Made by a program: the position numbers and the translations under genes | Notes under the pieces: generated by a model | What the model was told of the DNA's origin: nothing | What the model saw: the letters and a program-made list of their open reading frames with translations, nothing else | Databases searched by the model: none | Assembly: GCA_029008115.1 (NCBI GenBank) | Contig: JAQXJC010000019.1 | Location: forward strand, 1 to 44,524 | Reading direction: 5' to 3' | Source of the DNA: Desulfovibrionaceae bacterium | Lineage (GTDB): Bacteria > Desulfobacterota > Desulfovibrionia > Desulfovibrionales > Desulfovibrionaceae | Length of the DNA: 44,524 bases | In this document: piece by piece, positions 7,627-15,028 of the stretch | Numbering within the stretch: position 1 is the stretch's first letter | Layout: every line of letters starts with the position of its first letter

Positions 7627-8289
7627 CTAGGACTGCTGCTCGTCCGTGACGGCCTCCTCATCCTTGTCCATGCCGCAGAAGCGCTTGATGCCGGCATCGG
7701 GCTCGGATTCGGCAGGGAGGGGCGCCCTGTCGTCGCGCTCATCGCGATCATCCTTGAGCGCCTGCTGGATGAACCAGTCTTCACGGATGCGCCACGAGGC
7801 CGCCGCCGTATAGGCTGGGGAGGAATGCCCTACGGACAGCACGAGCGTGCGGCGGGCATGCTCCTGAAGGCGGATAAGCAGCGGGGTGAAGTCGGAATCT
7901 CCCGACAGGATGATGAACTCGTCAAAGTGCGTGGAATGGGAGAGATCATCCATGCAGTCCATGACCAGATGGATGTCTGTGCTGGTCTTGCCGCGGACGG
8001 TCAGCGGCGGGCAGTCTACCACCTGAAAGGCGCTGCGCGTAAACTGGTGGCGGAAGTCCTGGTAGCGCTGCGGATTCAGGTAGCACATGCGCTTGATGAT
8101 GCGGCGGCGCACGCCGTCGCCATACAGCATGCGCAGGGCATGGATTTCCAGCCACTTGACCCAGCGGTAGGGCGCCATGCCGAAAGTGCGGGCGGCATCG
8201 GGGTCTGTTTCCAGGAAACGGGTGTAGATATTGTCGAAATCCACATACAAAGCGCTGTACACTTCATCAAAACCGGTAAAATGAGCCAT
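7627..8289 (-). CDS. NYN-domain protein (PIN-like ribonuclease fold, LabA/DUF88 type)
   Basis: Predicted metal-dependent RNase-fold protein of 220 residues. It begins with the NYN strand ALYVDFDNIY, whose Asp residues bind metal, continues to GKTSTDIHLVMDCMDDL and reaches EFIILSGDSDFTPLL, the most conserved NYN block. A WRIREDWF segment and an acidic, charged tail (RDERDD, DKDEEAVTDEQQ) follow; I do not see an OST-HTH domain. The ATG at 8289 is preceded by AAGGA; the open frame extends 28 codons further upstream without family similarity. It has its own promoter (8349-8377) downstream of uvrA. Target RNA unknown. Confidence 0.85.
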   Translation of the reverse strand: MAHFTGFDEVYSALYVDFDNIYTRFLETDPDAARTFGMAPYRWVKWLEIHALRMLYGDGVRRRIIKRMCYLNPQRYQDFRHQFTRSAFQVVDCPPLTVRGKTSTDIHLVMDCMDDLSHSTHFDEFIILSGDSDFTPLLIRLQEHARRTLVLSVGHSSPAYTAAASWRIREDWFIQQALKDDRDERDDRAPLPAESEPDAGIKRFCGMDKDEEAVTDEQQS

Positions 8290-8348
8290 AGCGATCCTTA
8301 TGGTAAAAGAAAACTGGGTATGGACGCGGCACGGCGCGCCTGCAACTG

Positions 8349-8377
8349 AATATGGCCCAAACGCGGCGAACATGCAA
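8349..8377 (-). promoter_or_regulatory. Probable promoter of the NYN-domain gene
   Basis: Minus strand TTGCAT (8372-8377), a 17-base spacer and CATATT (8349-8354). It lies in the gap between the uvrA stop and the NYN start, about 60 bases upstream of that start. Confidence 0.45.
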
Positions 8378-8397
8378 GCATGGGCGGCGTTGCCGCA

Positions 8398-11307
8398 TTA
8401 GCGGCGCGGCAGGTGGCGCGCGCGGCGTTCCTGCGAGAGGAAGCGGCCCGTCACGGAAGCCGGGTTCGCCAGAATGGCTTCCGGCGTGCCCTGAGCCACA
8501 ATGAGTCCGCCGCTGTCGCCGCCGCCCGGCCCCATGTCCAGTACGTAATCGGCCGCCAGAATCATGTCCGTGTTGTGCTCAATGACCACCACGGAGGCGC
8601 CCTTGTCCACAAGCTGGTGCAGCACGCGGATGAGCTTGCCGACTTCGTGCATATGCAGGCCGGTGGTGGGCTCGTCCAGGATGTATACCGTGCCGGGCAG
8701 GGAGCGCCTGCCCAGCTCGCGGGATATTTTGATGCGCTGGGCCTCGCCGCCGGACAGCGTGGTGGCAGGCTGCCCGAGGCGGATGTATCCCAGTCCCACA
8801 TCTTCCAGCACGGCCAGCCGGCGTTCCAGCGAGGGATGGTGCGCAAAGAGCGCGCGCGCCTGCGCGACGGTCAGGTCCAGCACTTCCGCGATGTTCAGGC
8901 CCTTGTAGCGGACTTCCAGCGTCTCGTGATTGTAGCGCCGGCCCTTGCAGACATCGCAGGTGACGTGCACGTCGGGCAGGAAGTGCATTTCCACGCAGAG
9001 CTGTCCGTCCCCGCCGCAGGCTTCGCAGCGGCCGCCGGGCATGTTGAAGGAAAAGCGCCCGGGCTTGTAGCCGCGCCTGCGGGCGTCCTGCGTCTCGGCA
9101 AAGATACCGCGGATTTCATCAAGGATTTTTGTATAGGTGGCAGGATTGGAGCGCGGAGTACGTCCGATGGGACTCTGATCGATGGCCACGACGCGCTGCA
9201 CGGCCTCCGCCCCCTCCATGCCGCCAATGGCGCCGGGCTGATCCACGCGCATGCCCTGCGCCAGCGCCAGATGCTTGTAGAGCGTATCCACGACAAGGGA
9301 GCTTTTCCCCGAGCCGGAAACGCCGGTGACGCAGCTCAGGACGCCCAGAGGAATGCGGCAGTCGATGCCGCGCAGGTTGTTGGCCGTGGCCTGGCGCAGG
9401 GTCAGCCATTGCCGGGCTTCCCGCCGCTGTTCCGGCAGGGGAAGCGGCTCCTCTCCGCGCAGGTGCCGGGCGGTCAGGGTGTCCGCTTTCTCCAGCAGGG
9501 TGGCGACATCGCCGCAGTACATGATTTCGCCGCCCTGTGAACCGGAGCCGGGCCCCAGCTCGATGACGGTATCCGCCTCGCGGATGGTGGCTTCGTCATG
9601 CTCCACCACCAGTACGGTGTTGCCACGCTGCTGGAGGCTGCGAAGCGTGCGGATCAGCCGTTCGTTGTCGCGCGGGTGCAGGCCGATGGAGGGCTCGTCC
9701 AGCACATAGGTCACGCCCACCAGCCCCGATCCGAGCTGGGATGCCAGGCGGATGCGCTGGGCCTCGCCGCCGGAGAGCGTGGCCATGGAGCGGCCCTGCG
9801 TAATATAGTCCAGCCCCACATTGCGCAGGAAGGAAAGACGGTGCGTCAGCTCCTTCAGCAATGGTCCGGCCACCAGTTCGTGCCGCCCCGTGAAGCGCAG
9901 CCCTTCCAGCCAGGCCAGGGCGCGATCCACGGACAGGGCGCAGACATCCGCAATGCTCATGCCCTCTACGGTTACAGCCAGCGCTTCAGGGCGGAGGCGG
10001 ACGCCGCCGCACTGCGGACACAGGGCGGACTGCCGGAAGCGGGCAAGCTGCTCCCGCCAGGCATCGCCATACTGCATGCCCTTTTCCAGCAGGGGGATGA
10101 CGCCGGGCCACCGCCCCTGGCTGACATCCGGCCGCTGCTGGACAGAGGGCGCGCCGGGCAGGCCGGCACTGCCGGCATCCAGGGCCACGTTGCCGCCCAG
10201 CCAGTTGCGGCGTAGTCCCGGGGAAGTGCCGGCGGGCCGGCCCTGCTCGTCCTCGCCATAGAAAAGGGCGGCCAGCGCGTCATCGGAAAACTGGGCCAGC
10301 GGTGTGGAAAGCGTGAAGTTCCAGCGTGTTCCCAGCGCCCTGAGCGGAGCGGCATAGCGCGCGGCCAGCCGAGGCGTCCAGGGGAGCAGAGCGCCGTTAT
10401 CCAGCGCAAGCCCCCGGTTGGGAGCGATGAGGCGCGGCTCAAAATAGTCTACGCTTCCCAGGCCGGCGCAGCGGGGACAGGCTCCCTGCGGACTGTTGAA
10501 GGAGAAGAGCTGCGGCGATGGCGCGGGCAGGGAAAGGTGGCAGACCGGGCAGGCCGAGGCCGTGGAATGGAGGATTTCCCTGCCGCTGTCCGGCAGGAGC
10601 ACCGAGAGCTGACCGCCGCCCTGCCGCAGGGCCAGCTCCACGGAGTCCGCCAGCCGTCCGCGTATGCCATCCTTGCAGACCAGCCGATCCACAATAAGAT
10701 CAATGCTGTGCTTCCTGTTTTTATCCAGAGCCGGCACATCGTCCAGCGCGTATATTTCGCCGTTGACGCGCACCCGGGCGAAGCCTTCGGCGCGCAGTTT
10801 TTTGAAGCGGTCGGCGTGCGTGCCCTTCTGGCGCTCCACAAGGGGCGCGGCGATCATGAATTTCGTGCCGGCGGGCAGGGACAGAATATCCGCGATGATT
10901 TCATCCGCCGAGCGGGCTTCGATGGGCCGGCCGCACTGCGGGCAGTGCATGGCCCCCAGACGGGCAAAAAAGACTCGCAGAAAGTCATAGATTTCCGTCA
11001 CCGTCCCTACGGTGGAGCGAGGATTGCGGGAGGCGTTCTGCTGTTCCAGCGAGACAGCGGGGGAGAGCCCTTCGATTTTCTCCACGGCAGGCTTGTCCAT
11101 CCTGGGCAGGAATTGCCGGGCATAGGCTGAAAGGGACTCCACGTAGCGCCGCTGGCCTTCGGCGTACACGATGTCAAAGGCCAGCGAGGATTTGCCGGAG
11201 CCGGAGGGGCCGCAAATGACCACAAGCTGGTCGCGGGGAATGTCGCAGGTGATGTTTTTCAGGTTGTGCTGGGTCGCGCCTTCAATATGGATGCAGGATG
11301 CGTTCAT
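8398..11307 (-). CDS. uvrA: Excinuclease ABC subunit A
   Basis: Damage-recognition ATPase of nucleotide excision repair, acting as a dimer with UvrB. Two ABC modules are visible: Walker [10 protein letters not shown] near the N-terminus and GVSGSGKSS in the second half, each with an LSGGEAQRI signature and a DEP Walker B. Zinc-binding cysteine pairs occur as CPVC..CPRC in the first half and CEAC..CDVC in the second. The open frame starts at 11373 (991 residues). I prefer the ATG at 11307 (969 residues) because family members begin a few residues before the GATQHNLKNI block; neither start has a strong ribosome binding site. Divergent from the exported protein at 11456. Confidence 0.96.
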   Translation of the reverse strand: MNASCIHIEGATQHNLKNITCDIPRDQLVVICGPSGSGKSSLAFDIVYAEGQRRYVESLSAYARQFLPRMDKPAVEKIEGLSPAVSLEQQNASRNPRSTVGTVTEIYDFLRVFFARLGAMHCPQCGRPIEARSADEIIADILSLPAGTKFMIAAPLVERQKGTHADRFKKLRAEGFARVRVNGEIYALDDVPALDKNRKHSIDLIVDRLVCKDGIRGRLADSVELALRQGGGQLSVLLPDSGREILHSTASACPVCHLSLPAPSPQLFSFNSPQGACPRCAGLGSVDYFEPRLIAPNRGLALDNGALLPWTPRLAARYAAPLRALGTRWNFTLSTPLAQFSDDALAALFYGEDEQGRPAGTSPGLRRNWLGGNVALDAGSAGLPGAPSVQQRPDVSQGRWPGVIPLLEKGMQYGDAWREQLARFRQSALCPQCGGVRLRPEALAVTVEGMSIADVCALSVDRALAWLEGLRFTGRHELVAGPLLKELTHRLSFLRNVGLDYITQGRSMATLSGGEAQRIRLASQLGSGLVGVTYVLDEPSIGLHPRDNERLIRTLRSLQQRGNTVLVVEHDEATIREADTVIELGPGSGSQGGEIMYCGDVATLLEKADTLTARHLRGEEPLPLPEQRREARQWLTLRQATANNLRGIDCRIPLGVLSCVTGVSGSGKSSLVVDTLYKHLALAQGMRVDQPGAIGGMEGAEAVQRVVAIDQSPIGRTPRSNPATYTKILDEIRGIFAETQDARRRGYKPGRFSFNMPGGRCEACGGDGQLCVEMHFLPDVHVTCDVCKGRRYNHETLEVRYKGLNIAEVLDLTVAQARALFAHHPSLERRLAVLEDVGLGYIRLGQPATTLSGGEAQRIKISRELGRRSLPGTVYILDEPTTGLHMHEVGKLIRVLHQLVDKGASVVVIEHNTDMILAADYVLDMGPGGGDSGGLIVAQGTPEAILANPASVTGRFLSQERRARHLPRR

Positions 11308-11455
11308 GGCTGTACTGATAGTGTCTGCCGGCGATCTGGCAAGCGAGGCTGCCGCGCCGGCGATGATGGACATTGCCTGTAAAATTTTTTATACCGGCAG
11401 ACGGAACAGGTGCGCCGTCCCTCCGGCCGCCGCGCCTGCTGCTGCGAGGAAGCCT

Positions 11456-12097
11456 ATGCGTAGAATGTTCTGTCTGCTGTGCATGCTGGCGCTGGCTGTG
11501 CCGGCCATGTCCGCCCCCTTGTCGCATGCCGCACGGGATGTATTCGGCCGCCTGCCGGAGAGCATCTTTGAAAATACGCCAGAAGGGCTGGGCGGAGACG
11601 AAAAGCAGGAGCTGCTGGATCGCGGTGCTTCGGAATTCTGGGAAGTGACGGCGGATGCCGAGTCTGTCTTCGAAGTCACTTCCCTGCCGTTCCGCGATAT
11701 AGCCGTGCGCCTGCATGTCTTCCATGATCATGACAGGGACGAGATTGTGGCGGCCATTGGCACCACGGGATCGCCTGTCTGCACTTTGGAACTCTGGAAG
11801 GAAGATGTCAATGGGCGCATGGTGCCCGTGGCGCCACCGGCCGATCCGCCTGTGGAGGATTTCTTTGCCGCCGCGCCCATGGTGCGCGGGCAGGGCGTGA
11901 AGCCGGCCGTGCTCATGTGCGTGGGTGCGGAGGGGCTGGAAGCCAGAGCCGTATTCTGGAATGATGCCGGCATGCTGGACGTGCGCCCGGACAATGCGGT
12001 GCGCTACCGCTGGAACGGCAGGGCCTTTGAAAAGAAGATAACACCGCTGCGTCCGCAGAGCTCGCCCGCCGCCGTGCTTGTGCCTGCCGGACGCTAG
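11456..12097 (+). CDS. Exported protein of unknown function
   Basis: Not recognised. The 213-residue product opens with a signal peptide (MRRMFCLLCMLALAVPAMSA), so it is probably periplasmic or surface-exposed. The mature part is acidic and seems to fold as beta-strands: FWEVTADAESVFEVTSLPF, IAVRLHVFHDHDRDEIVAAI, SPVCTLELWKED, then VRYRWNGRAFEKK near the end, a repeat-like style seen in secreted beta proteins. The start at 11456 has GAGGAAG upstream; the open frame extends further left only because it runs antisense to uvrA. Monocistronic, followed by 187 bases without a gene. Confidence 0.75.
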   Translation: MRRMFCLLCMLALAVPAMSAPLSHAARDVFGRLPESIFENTPEGLGGDEKQELLDRGASEFWEVTADAESVFEVTSLPFRDIAVRLHVFHDHDRDEIVAAIGTTGSPVCTLELWKEDVNGRMVPVAPPADPPVEDFFAAAPMVRGQGVKPAVLMCVGAEGLEARAVFWNDAGMLDVRPDNAVRYRWNGRAFEKKITPLRPQSSPAAVLVPAGR

Positions 12098-12284
12098 GCC
12101 ACCGGACGCGGCAATGCTGCATGCGCGGCGCGCTTGCGGCCCGGCTGGCCGTGCAGCCCCGCATTGCCTGCGGCAGGGAGCGCTGCCTGCGCGCACTGAC
12201 TGAATCCTTGTGGCAGAACAGATGCACAGCGCGGAAGGCGCGCGGCCGTGCCCGGAACATATGGCCGGCATGCTGCGGGAAGCG

Positions 12285-12875
12285 CTATTTTTGCAGCCAG
12301 CGCTCCAGGCGTTCCCCGTACTCTTCTTCAGAATAGGTGGGGCTGTCATACATGCCGGCCTCCTCGCGCTGGCGGGCAGCTTCGGAAAGCAGAATGGCGG
12401 CGGCCACGGAAACGTTGAAGCTCTGAATCATGCCGTGCATGGGGATGTATATTTCGCCGTCCACGATGTCGGCCAGCTCCGCATCCACGCCCCGATGCTC
12501 ATTGCCCATGATGATGGCGGTGGGCCTGGTCAGGTCCCACGAGCGCATGGGCCGGGCGTCCGGGGTGCAGGCCGTGGCCAGCACCTGCATGCCTTCCGCC
12601 CTGAGGGCGGCGGCAAGGTCTTCCCTGGTCTTGTGGCGCACGCTTTCCACCCACTTCCGGGCGGAGGCGGAGGTTTTCGCGCCCAGCGCGGGAAAGGGCG
12701 TATCCGTATAGTACAGATGCACGCGCGGCACGCCAAAGGCATCGCAGCTGCGATAGATGGCGGAAACATTGTGCGGATCGTGAATATTGGCCAGCACCAG
12801 GGTCAGATCCTTCTGCCGGCGCGAGAGGACGTATTCCATGCGCGCGCGGCGCTCGGGGGTGGGATTTTTGCTCAT
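12285..12875 (-). CDS. trmH: TrmH-family tRNA (guanosine-2'-O)-methyltransferase
   Basis: SPOUT-fold enzyme, most like tRNA Gm18 methyltransferase. The 196-residue protein has the three SpoU motifs: ANIHDPHNVSAIYRSCDAFG (motif 1, with the catalytic Arg), TAIIMGNEHRGVD (motif 2) and YIPMHGMIQSFNVSVAAAILL (motif 3, the trefoil-knot SAM site). A leading helix with ERRARMEYVLSRRQKDLT matches TrmH. The ATG at 12875 has GGAG six bases upstream; an ATG four codons earlier is weaker. An RNA specificity other than G18 is possible. Confidence 0.87.
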   Translation of the reverse strand: MSKNPTPERRARMEYVLSRRQKDLTLVLANIHDPHNVSAIYRSCDAFGVPRVHLYYTDTPFPALGAKTSASARKWVESVRHKTREDLAAALRAEGMQVLATACTPDARPMRSWDLTRPTAIIMGNEHRGVDAELADIVDGEIYIPMHGMIQSFNVSVAAAILLSEAARQREEAGMYDSPTYSEEEYGERLERWLQK

Positions 12876-12937
12876 GACGGGCTCCATGCGTATGTGGCGG
12901 GGAGCTTCTCAAAATTTTCATTTTTGTGCAAGCCACG

Positions 12938-12966
12938 TTGCGCTCGTTTTTTTTTTCGTATATAGC
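12938..12966 (+). promoter_or_regulatory. Candidate promoter of the antiporter gene
   Basis: TTGCGC (12938-12943), a 17-base spacer containing a run of ten T, and TATAGC (12961-12966). The -10 matches four of six consensus bases and the -35 three of six. It would leave a leader of about 115 bases before the antiporter start. Confidence 0.4.
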
Positions 12967-13088
12967 AACACCTCCACAGGCTGCATTTTGAACATCGGGC
13001 CTGCGCCCGCAGCGCCCCTCCGGGGGAGAGCGCAAGACGCAGCGCTTAGCCATTTTCCGCCATGTTTTTCAACATTTCAGGAGCCGCT
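12967..13088 (+). promoter_or_regulatory. Structured 5' leader of the Na+/H+ antiporter gene
   Basis: GCTGC (12980-12984) can pair with GCAGC (13009-13013), enclosing a GGGC-CTGC-GCCC hairpin (12997-13008). Directly after it CCCC (13015-13018) pairs with GGGG (13022-13025). The CTCC within that second hairpin (13018-13021) could alternatively pair with the GGAG of the ribosome binding site. This is the layout of a regulated leader, but the ligand, if any, is unknown. Confidence 0.35.
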
Positions 13089-14531
13089 ATGTCCAAACTC
13101 TGGTCTTTGTGCATCGCCCTCGCCGTCGCGCTGGGCCTTCCCGTCCTGGCCTTCGCGTCCGGCGGCGGCCATGCCAGTCCCCACATCCCCGGCGCGGAAC
13201 TCTCCGTCATGTGGGTCATTCCCTTCGCCTGCCTGCTGCTTTCCATTGCCATCATGCCGCTGACCGCGCCGCATTTCTGGGAGCATCATTTCGGCAAGAT
13301 TGCCGTGGCCTGGGGTCTGGCCTTTCTGATTCCCTGCGCCCTTGTCTATGGCTTTGACACGGCGCTGTATGAATTCATGCACGCCATGCTGGGCGAATAC
13401 GTGCCCTTCATCGTGCTGCTGTTCGCACTCTTCACCGTGGCCGGCGGCGTGCGCCTGAAGGGCTCGCTGGTGGGTACCCCCGTGGTGAATACGGGCATCC
13501 TGGCTGTGGGCACCGTGCTGGCCAGCTGGATGGGCACCACCGGCGCGGCCATGCTGCTCATCCGTCCGCTGCTGCGGGCCAATGCGCACCGCAGGTACCG
13601 CGTGCATTCCGTGGTGTTCTTCATCTTCCTCGTGGCCAACATCGGCGGCTCGCTGACGCCGCTGGGTGACCCGCCGCTCTTCCTGGGCTACCTGAAGGGC
13701 GTGGACTTCTTCTGGACTGCCCAGCATCTCTTCCTGAAGATGGGCATCATGTCCCTGCTGCTGCTCGGCATCTTCTTTGCCGCCGATACCTTCCTGTACA
13801 ACAAGGAAGGCCGTCCCGTGCCGCCTGCGACCGCCGGAGAGGCGGAAGAAAAGCTGGGGCTGGACGGCAAGGTCAACCTGCTGCTGCTCGGCGCCATCGT
13901 GGCCGCGGTGCTTTCTTCCGGCATGGTCCGGGTGAGCTGGCTGGACATGACCATCAACGGCGTGAGCGTCGAGGGACAGAACTTCCTGCGTGACGTCGTG
14001 CTGCTCTGCATCGCCGGTCTTTCCCTGAAGCTGACCTCCCATCGCTGCCGCGAGCTGAATAACTTCTCCTGGGCGCCCATTCTTGAAGTCGCCAAGCTCT
14101 TTGTGGGCATCTTCGTGGCCATGATTCCCGCCATCGCCATTCTGCGCGCCGGTGCGGATGGCGCCCTGGCCGGGCTCATCCACATGGTGACCGATGCCAA
14201 CGGCCAGCCCGTCAATGCCATGTACTTCTGGCTGACCGGCATGCTCTCCAGCTTCCTGGACAACGCCCCCACCTATGTGGTGTTCTTCAACACTGCCGGC
14301 GGCGATGCCGCTCACCTCATGGGCGAAATGAGCACCACGCTGGCCGCCATTTCTGCCGGCGCCGTGTTCATGGGCGCGAACAGCTACATCGGCAATGCGC
14401 CCAACTTCATGGTGCGCTCCATTGCGGAAGAGCAGGGCGTCCCCATGCCCAGCTTCTTTGGCTATCTGGCATGGTCCTTCGGCATTCTGGTGCCGCTGTT
14501 CGCCCTGCTGACCTGGCTGTTCTTCGTGTAG
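13089..14531 (+). CDS. nhaD: NhaD-type Na+/H+ antiporter
   Basis: Inner-membrane transporter of the ArsB/NhaD superfamily, expected to expel Na+ in exchange for H+. The 480-residue protein has a cleavable-looking N-terminal segment (to about SGGGHASPH) and 11-13 hydrophobic helices. Conserved membrane motifs include [31 protein letters not shown] and [14 protein letters not shown], plus [14 protein letters not shown], typical of NhaD-like carriers. The ATG at 13089 follows CAGGAG at good spacing; an in-frame ATG at 13062 lacks one. It is followed by a strong terminator. Solutes other than Na+ (Li+, or an anion as in ArsB relatives) cannot be excluded. Confidence 0.88.
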   Translation: MSKLWSLCIALAVALGLPVLAFASGGGHASPHIPGAELSVMWVIPFACLLLSIAIMPLTAPHFWEHHFGKIAVAWGLAFLIPCALVYGFDTALYEFMHAMLGEYVPFIVLLFALFTVAGGVRLKGSLVGTPVVNTGILAVGTVLASWMGTTGAAMLLIRPLLRANAHRRYRVHSVVFFIFLVANIGGSLTPLGDPPLFLGYLKGVDFFWTAQHLFLKMGIMSLLLLGIFFAADTFLYNKEGRPVPPATAGEAEEKLGLDGKVNLLLLGAIVAAVLSSGMVRVSWLDMTINGVSVEGQNFLRDVVLLCIAGLSLKLTSHRCRELNNFSWAPILEVAKLFVGIFVAMIPAIAILRAGADGALAGLIHMVTDANGQPVNAMYFWLTGMLSSFLDNAPTYVVFFNTAGGDAAHLMGEMSTTLAAISAGAVFMGANSYIGNAPNFMVRSIAEEQGVPMPSFFGYLAWSFGILVPLFALLTWLFFV

Positions 14532-14575
14532 TACGGAAGCCGCGCCGGCCCCGCGCCGGACGGATTGCCACTTCA

Positions 14576-14615
14576 GGCCGCCTCCCGCCGCGTATGCAGG
14601 GGGCGGCCTTTTTTC
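14576..14615 (+). terminator. Intrinsic terminator of the antiporter gene
   Basis: AGGCCGCC pairs with GGCGGCCT around a GC-rich loop, followed by six T. It begins 45 bases after the antiporter stop. Confidence 0.85.
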
Positions 14616-14656
14616 CTCTGTATCTGCCGTCGGAGGAGGCTGCCGCTGGGGCATTC

Positions 14657-14685
14657 TTGACAGGCCAGGATGAAGGACCTATCAT
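14657..14685 (+). promoter_or_regulatory. Strong promoter of the rubredoxin gene
   Basis: A perfect TTGACA (14657-14662), a 17-base spacer and TATCAT (14680-14685, five of six consensus bases). It is one of the best sigma70-type promoters in the window, about 46 bases before the rubredoxin start. Confidence 0.8.
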
Positions 14686-14731
14686 AAAGTATATGGCGCT
14701 TCCGGCGCCGACATCCATAAGGAGCATCACC

Positions 14732-14884
14732 ATGAAATACCAGTGTCCTTGCGGCTATGAGTATGATCCTGCCACGGGCGATCCTGAACACGGGATTGCA
14801 CCCGGTACCGCCTTTGAAGACCTGCCCGAAGACTGGGTATGCCCGGTGTGCGGCGCGGAAAAGGAATTTTTTGTGCAGGATTAA
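14732..14884 (+). CDS. Rubredoxin with a shortened first Cys motif
   Basis: Small cytoplasmic electron carrier with one iron held by four Cys. The 50-residue protein starts [13 protein letters not shown] and ends [14 protein letters not shown]. The second knuckle is the normal CPVCG. The first reads C-P-C-G rather than C-x-x-C-G: one residue between the cysteines is missing, and the DNA (TGT CCT TGC) leaves no ambiguity. All other landmarks (GYEYDP, GIAPGT.FEDLP.DWVCP) are intact. AAGGAG lies seven bases upstream. Monocistronic, between a strong promoter and a terminator, so it is probably well expressed. Whether it binds iron as usual rubredoxins do needs a spectrum. Confidence 0.93.
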   Translation: MKYQCPCGYEYDPATGDPEHGIAPGTAFEDLPEDWVCPVCGAEKEFFVQD

Positions 14885-14906
14885 GGTATCCTGAAAAGAC
14901 GTGCAG

Positions 14907-14939
14907 ACTCCCCGGCGCCTCCGCGGCCCGGGGAGTTTT
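14907..14939 (+). terminator. Intrinsic terminator of the rubredoxin gene
   Basis: ACTCCCCGG pairs with CCGGGGAGT around a 12-base loop, followed by TTT. It begins 22 bases after the stop codon. Confidence 0.85.
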
Positions 14940-14949
14940 CTGTTATGGA

Positions 14950-14995
14950 GAGGAAAACAGGAACGGCCCCGTCCTCATGAAAAGGATGGGGCCGT
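14950..14995 (-). terminator. Probable terminator of the purL transcript
   Basis: On the minus strand ACGGCCCC pairs with GGGGCCGT around a 17-base loop; a TTCCTGTTTTCC tract follows. It lies about 33 bases after the purL stop, facing the rubredoxin terminator. Confidence 0.6.
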
Positions 14996-15028
14996 ATTGA
15001 TGCTGCTATTGATGCTGTGGAGAAGGGC

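Noticed and set aside
13077..14654. 525-codon frame antisense to the sodium antiporter gene
   Set aside because: It is a His/Gly/Gln-rich shadow produced by the GC-rich codon bias of the antiporter gene, which has clear membrane motifs.
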